Positions 50,030-64,000 of a stretch of 64,000 bases of DNA are shown here, one piece after another. Location of the stretch: the NCBI GenBank assembly GCA_007922195.1, contig ML682028.1, positions 18,100,148 to 18,164,147 of the forward strand, given 5' to 3'. Under the pieces are notes generated by a model. It worked only from the letters and a program-made list of their open reading frames with translations, had not been told where the DNA came from and searched no databases. The first letter of the stretch is position 1, and each line of letters opens with the position of its first letter. The translations under genes and the position numbers were made by a program. This DNA comes from Podocnemis expansa (Eukaryota > Chordata > Testudines > Podocnemididae).

Positions 50030-50595
50030 GTGATCCCTTTGCTCAGGCAACAGCAGCTTGTGGCTTTTAAACCCTAAAGATCCAAAGTTCAATCCCCACA
50101 AAAGGTATGGTCCTCACCATTGCTATTGCAGAACCCTATTGACAACATACATCTCCTCCTGTAGGCCTTTCAGCTTCTAAGCTACAGTGACAGACGTTCT
50201 CAAAATATCGTGCAACTCTTAACCTGAAGGATGTTGGATGCGCAGAGGGGTGCCAACTGAGGATGCTGCACAGACACGGACAGGGATGGGCCCTGCCCAA
50301 AAGAGTTTACATTCTAAATTGGCAAAGGTGGGCAGAGAAGATGCAGTGCAAAGAAGGGATGTATCCAAGACCACAAAGTCAGAGATGTCCCTTCACTCGC
50401 ACCCACACCTGACTTCTCCTCCTGTTGCTCTTGTCTTCAGTTACTTGGAAGGGCCCAGTTCTGCTCTCACTTCTATACCAGAGGATTCCCACTGAAACGC
50501 ATGGAGCTGCACAGGTATAATGGAGAGCGGGACCTTGCCCTGTGCTCTCTGGCACCAGGAATCCTCATTGCTGTTTGTTTCACAAAGTTCCAGGC
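50030..50595. other. Intergenic, no feature recognised
   Basis: No repeat or exon seen. Confidence 0.45.
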
Positions 50596-50599
50596 ACAC

Positions 50600-50720
50600 A
50601 ACTCACTGATGGGGAAACTGAGGCAAATGACAACTGAGCAACTTGGCCAGTCCCACAAAGCAAGTCTGCGGCAGAGCGGGAATCCTAAATCCCAGTTATG
50701 CTTTAACTAGAAAGCTATCC
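50600..50720 (-). repeat. MIR SINE relic
   Basis: GATGGGGAAACTGAGGCAAA, CAACTTGGCCAGTCCCACAA and GCAGAGCGGGAATCC. Confidence 0.85.
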
Positions 50721-51234
50721 TTCTGTTCTCCTGACCTGCCCTCACAGAGGGTGCATCCTTTGTAGGGGGTGATGTACCCAGAATGTACGGAGAATGCTCC
50801 TGGGGGAGCTGACTGGCTGTTAGCAGACAGGATGGAAGGGGGAGAGTCTTTCCCTGTCTCAGTACTGCCTGTCATTTGCCACGGAGAGTCTAACAACGAA
50901 GCCATCCCTCATCCCATTCAGTGCACACAGTCCACAGGAAATACCCGATTGTCACCCACCAGCAGGATAAATATTTGAGGAAGGAATGCAAGGGTTTGGG
51001 AGTCAAAAGAAAGGCGAGAGCATGCAAAGGGAATGGGTTTCTAACACAGGCTGAGAAACAGCTGTCTTGATACAAGGCTCTCTGTTGCCCTCTACTGGCA
51101 CAGGGGCTGGGACACCACAGGGAGACCAGTTTGAAAGGTAGGGAAAACTGTGACAAGAATTGCTAGTGCACAAGAACAAAGCAGGGAGAGAATCACTGCT
51201 CCTGCAAGCTCAAATCCTAAACAGACAAAGGGCA

Positions 51235-51350
51235 GGAGGGGAAACTGAGTCAGAGAGAGAGGAAGTGACTTGCCCATGGCCTCACAGCCTGGTGGTGGCA
51301 GAGCTGGAAGCGGAACTAAACCCAGGTGTCCTTTGCACTGGGCCGAGCTG
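51235..51350 (-). repeat. MIR SINE relic
   Basis: GGGGAAACTGAGTCAGAGAG, GAAGTGACTTGCCCATGGCC, TCACAGCCTGGTGGTGGCAG and AACTAAACCCAGGTGTCC. Confidence 0.9.
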
Positions 51351-51354
51351 GGCC

Positions 51355-52045
51355 CACTACCAATTGCCAGCAAAACAGAAAACCGCTCTGCATTGCAGAA
51401 AAAGCTGCCAAGGCAGATGAGCTGCAAGGAACAAACCTGGCATCCAACTGTCTCAGGATGGGATGGCTACAACCCTGCTGTGCTGGGAAACTGCCTCCTG
51501 AAGGGCATCAGAAACCTGGAGCAACAGCCAGAGGGAAGAACTAGAGTCAGTCTCAATGCACCATGGAGATGGGCAGGCAATCAAACTGAGCTTGGCCAGC
51601 ACAGCTCCCCAGCAGAATTATTGCTTTTAAAAGCCCCTGCATCTGTTCAAGCAACTGCTGCTGGCTCCAGCAGCCCCACACTTTAGTTTGATTTGCCTCC
51701 CCTTCCTGCCCCCAGAGAAGGAGAAACAGGAGAAACTCCACACACTACACACAGTGGTTCCATCAGATGTGCACAAAATCCACCCATGCTCAGCCAGGCT
51801 AGGCTAGAATAATTTCAGGCATCTGCTCTGCGTGGTATTAAATCCGGATCATCAGCTAGGCTCCTTCGCTTCTATGGGAGCAACATGTCCCTCTCCAGCT
51901 TTCTTCTCGTCCCTTTCAAAGCCAACCACTGCTGAATGGGTGGAGAAATATTCCAGCTTGGCTGAGCAACAGATTGCAGCTATGCAGGCAAGCCACCAGC
52001 CTTGGGAACTTCGCTGCTGGCCCCCACCCATCCTTTTTGAGCCTT
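51355..52045. other. Intergenic, no feature recognised
   Basis: Overlapping open frames up to 138 codons (51270-51686) begin inside the MIR relic and are not genes. Confidence 0.5.
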
Positions 52046-52047
52046 CA

Positions 52048-52150
52048 AAGCATCTGACATCTGATGAAGTGGGATTTTCTCCCATGAAAGCTCATGCAAT
52101 AAATAAATTTGTTAGTCTTTAAAAGTGCCAAAGGACTCTCAGTTCTTTCT
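52048..52150 (-). repeat. Single copy of the short turtle-type repeat
   Basis: CATCTGATGAAGTGGGATTT, CATGAAAGCTCATGCAATAA, ATAAATTTGTTAGTC and AAGTGCCAAAGGACTC. The same orientation and content as the second arm of the 1258-1490 dimer. Confidence 0.85.
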
Positions 52151-52890
52151 GAGCCTTTTATCTTTCCAGAGGACTCTCCTTTCTACTCCTTCACTATCAT
52201 GAACAAAGCACTGCTGAGGGCCTGGAAACCAAGAACAGGAAGGCAAAGTCCAAAGCCAGCTAACCAGAAAGCTGTGGTTGAGAGTCAGCGCACTGTGGGT
52301 TTATAACCTTAAAAGATTGCCTGATTCACTGGTGTAGAGTCAGCTACAAGCACAGCCTGCCCTTGCTGCCCCCCGCCCTTACAAGCCCTTGGCTGCACAC
52401 CACCCTCTGTGCACTCAGAAATTTCTGTGCTCCAGTCTGCACTCAGCTGGCAAGGACCCAAAGCAGAGAGGAGGGGGCCACATGGTGCCAGACTGGGGGG
52501 CTGTGCCTGTTCAGGTAGCTCCAACCCCAGCCAGGTGCCTGCGAAGCACTACATCTGCAGGAGCGTTTGCCTTTGCCAGGGACTCATCTGGCTGTGCAAA
52601 TTGTTCCAAAAAGACTGCAACGGCAGTGCTAAAATAATAAATCTCCCTGGCTGCAGATCACTTACACCCCCTGCAGCCCCAGATGGATCACCTCCATTAA
52701 AATACCACCCCCAGCAAATGCCATTACTGATGGGAAGAAATAATTCCCAGAGGGAATTATTCTTCATCAGGGACATAGTGTCTAATGCCCAAGTGACATC
52801 ATGGCTGCACTGCACAGGGCACCACATGGCTGCCTGTTTAGAGACATTCCCTGTCCCGCAAAGTTGCTGTCTAAACAGACAAAACAGCCA
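52150..52890. other. Intergenic, no feature recognised
   Basis: The 163-codon frame at 52409-52900 has no family features. Confidence 0.45.
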
Positions 52891-52894
52891 GGGA

Positions 52895-52985
52895 GGATGA
52901 TCTTCTTGCCCAAGGTCACAGAGAGAGTCTGCGGATTGAATACAGGTTTCCAGAGTCACAGGCTGATGCCTCTAGCACAGAGATT
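52895..52985 (-). repeat. MIR SINE relic
   Basis: TTGCCCAAGGTCACAGAGAG, TCTGCGGATTGAATACAGG and GATGCCTCTAGCACAG. It is followed by a scrap of hAT-like terminus (AGATTTTCAGCC). Confidence 0.8.
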
Positions 52986-53039
52986 TTCAGCCTCCTCCTC
53001 ACTTGAGGACCCCTAAGAAATTTCTAAACAGAGGTGCTG

Positions 53040-54490
53040 CCTCCCTTGGAAGTCTCGGATGTAGCTGGCAGACCACAGACAAACTCACAGCCTTAGCATC
53101 ACCCTCTCCTTTCCTCTCTGAAGGGCTGCAGCTATGCAAGGGCTTTTTCCTGCTCAGCCTCTGAAACAGGGAAAAGACAACGGGGAGTCCTCAGGCCCCA
53201 AGGTGTCATGAGACCTTACGCCTGCCTTGCCAGCTTCATGCTTGAACTCCTTTCAAACCCCTTTGCCAGGACTGCTACGTAGCTGGCCACAGCCGCAGCC
53301 CTGGCGGAGCACTCTCAACCCTGCAGTGCCCACGGGGAGGAATATGGCCCACTGCTAAAGAGAACTAGAGGCCAGGGTGTAGAAACACAGTCACCCTTGA
53401 TTTCTGAGGGCCTGCCTTCAGTGGCTGTCACTGTTACCACCCTGAGACCCAATCCACCCTTTGAAGTTGCTGTGCCTGGGGATCACCACAGTGAGCTCTA
53501 GTTAGGAGCTCTCATTGCTCATTAAAAAGCAACAAACAAGCTCTCTAAGTCCTATGAGCACCAGAGCCAGTTCAAGGGAAGCTGACTACAGTCTGGCTTT
53601 CAGGAGCCTGATTTGTCCAGCATATCCCAAGTTTTGCTTCACTTACAAACCACTTACTCACAAAAAGCAGACCTCAAAATAACAATGTGCCCCAATCCAC
53701 TAGTACTGACAGATTGCTGATGTTCTCATTTTTATTCTAAAATCATAAAATAAATGGACTGGACTAGAACAACGGTGCTGACACTTCAGTGTCTGCAGAT
53801 AGAGCTGGATAAAAGAAAGTCATTTTCTGGATGAAATTTGAGTCTGTACCGAGGCTGCTGGTAAAGCGAGGCAAATATCTAGATGAGTTGACCTGCCCCC
53901 TGGAAGATCTCTGCAGACCCCCAGGGGCATGCATACTTCTGATTGAAAACTACAGATGTGGGGATCCCTCCAGCACTACCTCTTCAACTCCTCCCAGGTA
54001 CCATCATGCCTCTCCTTCCCATTTCCAAGGAGTGTACTGTGTCAGCCGCTGGGGTGGGGGCTGGCTGAGTGGAAGGTAGGCCACATGCCCAGGACTGAGG
54101 AAGTGGTTTGTGCAGGTGGTATTGACAGGACACCTCCTGAGAGACAAAGGAGGAGAGAAGTGCATCTGTCAGGGACAGGGGAGAATGGAAAATCTCCCCC
54201 ATTCTGTTCCCTTGGAGCGCAGAATAATGATCTCACAGCCAGCACAAGTCACCTCATGCTCCAAGCCATGGAGCACGAGCAGTCAGCACTACCCTCTGTG
54301 TATCTGCTTGAAGGAGCCACAGCCATGTGCCAACCAGAATTGGCCCCTATTAGAATCAGAGGAGTTTAACAACAGACTGAGCAGGGCCAGGATTCAGTCC
54401 CTAGCCAGGCCCTTGTGCTTTGTTAGTAATACCAAAAATTTTCCCTTTTCTAGTGCCTCCTAGTCAATGACCTCCCTTTGCAAACAATCT
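53040..54490. other. Intergenic, no gene recognised
   Basis: No repeat or exon recognised. Confidence 0.45.
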
Positions 54491-54494
54491 GTTG

Positions 54495-54640
54495 TAGAAG
54501 GAAGTATTATCCCCATTTTACAGAAAGAGAAAAGTGAGGCAGAGAGCAATTCAATAGGCTTATCCGAAGTCACAAGGAGGCTGGAAGCCAGTTCCACCTG
54601 TGGTCCCGAGGCACAGGTGTTAAGGTCAGAAGGGACCGCT
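54495..54640 (-). repeat. MIR SINE relic
   Basis: TATTATCCCCATTTTACAGA, GTGAGGCAGAGAGCAATTC and GGCTTATCCGAAGTCACAAG. A good match to the reverse MIR tail and core. Confidence 0.85.
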
Positions 54641-54649
54641 AAGGGGCCT

Positions 54650-55665
54650 GCCACATCCCACCTGGCTTCCCACAGAGCACAGGGTTGAGAATTCATCCTG
54701 TGCTTTATCCAAAAACATATCTTTTTTCCCTGCCCCGCTGGCTGGCTACTGAATCAGACTCCATCCTTGTAAGTGGGGACAGGAAGAAGCTACAGCTCAC
54801 CTTACAGTCTTACATAGGGTTTTAGCTAATGGTCTATGAGTCACTTCATGTGGCGGGAGGGGGTGAGAATCCATTCTTTAATCTCTCTCTCTGCAAAAGA
54901 TATTGATTTTAGATTAGACTTAATCCCCCACCCACCAGTGAGCTAGACCCTGGAGCATGTGAAGCAGACAGTGCAGGCCCGGCTGTAACACATACAAAAA
55001 AAGGTTTCATGCTGACCTTTAAACTTGAGACAGAGTTATGGAAAGATAAGATCCTTTATCCTCTTAGCAGCAACTAGCTGGCCCCCTAGTGCTACAAGGC
55101 CCTGGAGAAGATCCTACTGGTGACCGTGTGCCTATCCCAGAGGACATTGCAGTGCTCAGATCAGGTGCCTACTCAGGAGAGGTTTTGTGGAAATAGAGCG
55201 AGCCACCATCCTGCAGACGAAAGCCAACCAAGAACAGATGTCTGGGTGCCAAACCTAGACAATTCACACTGGAAATAAAGTGTCCAATTTTACCAGAGAT
55301 GGTGATTAACCATCTTCTGCAGGTGCTGACCTATGTGAAGCATGGGGAGACCGGGATTAGAAATGGGTCTGAACTGGAACTGTGTCTGACACACACAACC
55401 CCCAGGTTCCAGGGGAAAGAGTGGGAGAGGGGCATTTCACGTGCAAAACCCTGAATCCCCAGTACCTGCTTCTGCTTCTGGGTTAACTGCACGATGGCTA
55501 GGGGCTGATATTTTGCCTTTGTATCATGACTGGGTTTCAATGTGTCCCAAGATGGCAGAAGATTGCAAGGTGTCCCAAGAACGGCTATGTGTCACCTCTG
55601 CTGTGGCTCAGGGCCAAGACAGTTTTAATCCACCCTTCTGTCCAGTTGTGGAGGAACTCAGCTCA
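54650..55665. other. Intergenic, no feature recognised
   Basis: No exon or repeat recognised. Confidence 0.45.
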
Positions 55666-55667
55666 TA

Positions 55668-55936
55668 GGCCATGTCTACACTACCACTTAAAACCAGCAA
55701 AACTTTTGTCACTGAGGAGTATGAAAAAAAAACACCCCTGGGCAACAAATTTTGCTGGCATAAGCATTTGAGCACTTTCCACCATCAAAGCTACTGCCGC
55801 CCTTTGGGTGGTTTTATTATGTCAGCAGGAGAGCACTCTGTGCCTACACAAGTGCTCTTACAGCCATAGCTCAGGTCCCATGGAAGACAGCTCCACCAAC
55901 ACTGCTGTCCGCCATAGGTTCAGGTGTAGACTAGCT
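55668..55936. mobile_element. Turtle-type MITE with terminal inverted repeats, about 269 bp
   Basis: Left end GGCCATGTCTACACTACC; right end GGTGTAGACTAGC is its inverted partner. The interior has CACCCCTGGGCAACAAATTT, GCTACTGCCGCCCTTTGGG, GTGGTTTTATTATGTCAGC and AGGAGAGCACTCTG, matching an abundant turtle MITE from memory. Strong evidence for the host group. Confidence 0.8.
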
Positions 55937-55939
55937 CCC

Positions 55940-56750
55940 AGACTGCATTTCCCTAGGGACAGGGATTGTGCCACACAGAACAGGGTGACCAGGCATCTTG
56001 ATGTCATCAGGTGCAGCCTGATATTAAGAGCTTTGTCTTCTGTATGCAACTAGACCCCACGCCTCACCAAAAAAAAAGTCACACTTGCTGTCTGGTCACA
56101 CTAACAGAGATACTGTGGGCATTGTGGATAATAAAAATAAGCAATAATAAAAGGATCAAGTTTATCCCTGGCTTTCCCCAGGCCTGTTGGGGTTGGGAGA
56201 GCTGCAGTGGAAATACTTCCAAAATTTGGGGCCATCATGGACCTTTATACACAGCTTGCCCTGAAGGCGTTTGGGGCTCTAGTGGGAGTGGCGTGCATTC
56301 AGAGAAGGCTGACACAGAGGGTTGAAATCAAGGGAGAAAACAGAGGCTGTGGAGGACTCCTCCAGGACATGGTGCAGCAGCCAGACAAATTCAAGTGCTG
56401 AGCCTGGCACTCATGGCACGTAGAGAGACACTGTGACACTTGAATCACCCCTTCTGGGCAGACACAAAATCCAGGCAGACTCAAACCTCCAGGACTGCTC
56501 CTATTGTCTTTTCCTGGGGCCACCTTCTGCTAGTTGGCACCTAGCTTCCTAGTCAGCCAGGCAAGAAAAGATGGCATCTGTGTTGAGGGGAGTGGCACAG
56601 CTGATTCTGGGAAGCAGGTGGGGGAGATCCACCCATGAATAGGGACAGATTTTAAGAGGAAGCAGCTGTAGGCTGGGCAGGGAGATGGAAACAGGCTCAG
56701 CTCTCCCTGGAAACCAAAGCCAGGGCTCCACCCACAGCCTGGGCTCTGTT
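55940..56750. other. Region upstream of CIBAR2, no gene recognised
   Basis: No exon seen. The X-box-like site lies just after it. Confidence 0.4.
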
Positions 56751-56756
56751 GTTGGT

Positions 56757-56770
56757 GTTGCTATACCAAC
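56757..56770 (+). promoter_or_regulatory. RFX X-box-like site upstream of CIBAR2
   Basis: GTTGCTATACCAAC agrees with the X-box pattern RYYNYYWWRRNRAC at 13 of 14 positions (C instead of a purine at position 10). It lies 118-131 bp before the CIBAR2 ATG. RFX factors and FOXJ1 drive genes of motile cilia through such sites. A second half site GTTGGT lies just upstream, making an inverted pair with ACCAAC. Function is inferred. Confidence 0.5.
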
Positions 56771-56779
56771 CTGGCTGGG

Positions 56780-56887
56780 CATACCACCTGAGCCAGGTCA
56801 GGAGCAGCTGTGCTTTTTGCGGGTCTCTCTGCAGCCAGAACTAGTGTGATTGCTGTATGCTAGAAAGGCTAGCTTATTTCCGCAGCC
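56780..56887 (+). promoter_or_regulatory. Presumed CIBAR2 core promoter and 5' UTR
   Basis: The region directly upstream of the ATG. I see no TATA box and no CpG island. The transcription start cannot be placed from sequence alone, and an additional non-coding 5' exon further upstream is possible. Confidence 0.4.

Positions 56888-64000
<7,113 letters not shown>

Overview
This window is vertebrate nuclear DNA, most likely from a turtle, with a crocodilian as the main alternative. Genes have introns with GT..AG borders. The background is old interspersed repeats typical of slowly evolving reptile genomes: CR1 LINE 3' ends, many still-readable MIR-type SINEs, L2-like tails, hAT-like MITEs, and two short repeat families that I remember as abundant in turtle assemblies. 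The turtle call rests on remembered repeat consensus sequences, so it is an inference. Nothing bacterial or phage-like is present.

The only protein-coding gene I can support is at the right end on the + strand: CIBAR2 (FAM92B), a BAR-domain ciliary protein. Four coding exons are visible: 56888-56907, 61851-62085, 62912-62980 and 63065-63166. They join in frame to give the first 142 codons, and the rest lies beyond the window. Exon 1 encodes only six full codons plus two bases and is found only by matching the MNI..SR start of the human protein to an ATG followed by a GTAAGG donor. The intron after exon 4 starts with GTATCCTTT, the consensus 5' splice site of the minor (U12) spliceosome. About 120 bp upstream of the ATG is an RFX X-box-like site, which fits a gene of ciliated cells.

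Positions 1 to about 56700 look intergenic. In mammals, as I recall, CIBAR2 faces a gene desert towards GSE1, and this stretch fits that. Open reading frames here reach at most about 187 codons, overlap repeats or sit in unrelated frames, and show no recognisable family. The stretch holds a degraded non-LTR reverse transcriptase (about 15840-16480, minus strand), a truncated CR1 (45209-45655), a probable LTR-like module with CCAAT and TATA boxes (about 32281-33010), several MITEs, roughly fifteen MIR relics, and a few non-repetitive AT-rich patches that could be enhancers.

I did not find a new multi-gene system. The observations most worth checking are the U12-type intron, the tiny first exon with its X-box, an inverted dimer of a short repeat that can form a hairpin of about 95 bp (1293-1486), and a possible enhancer at 42160-42480.
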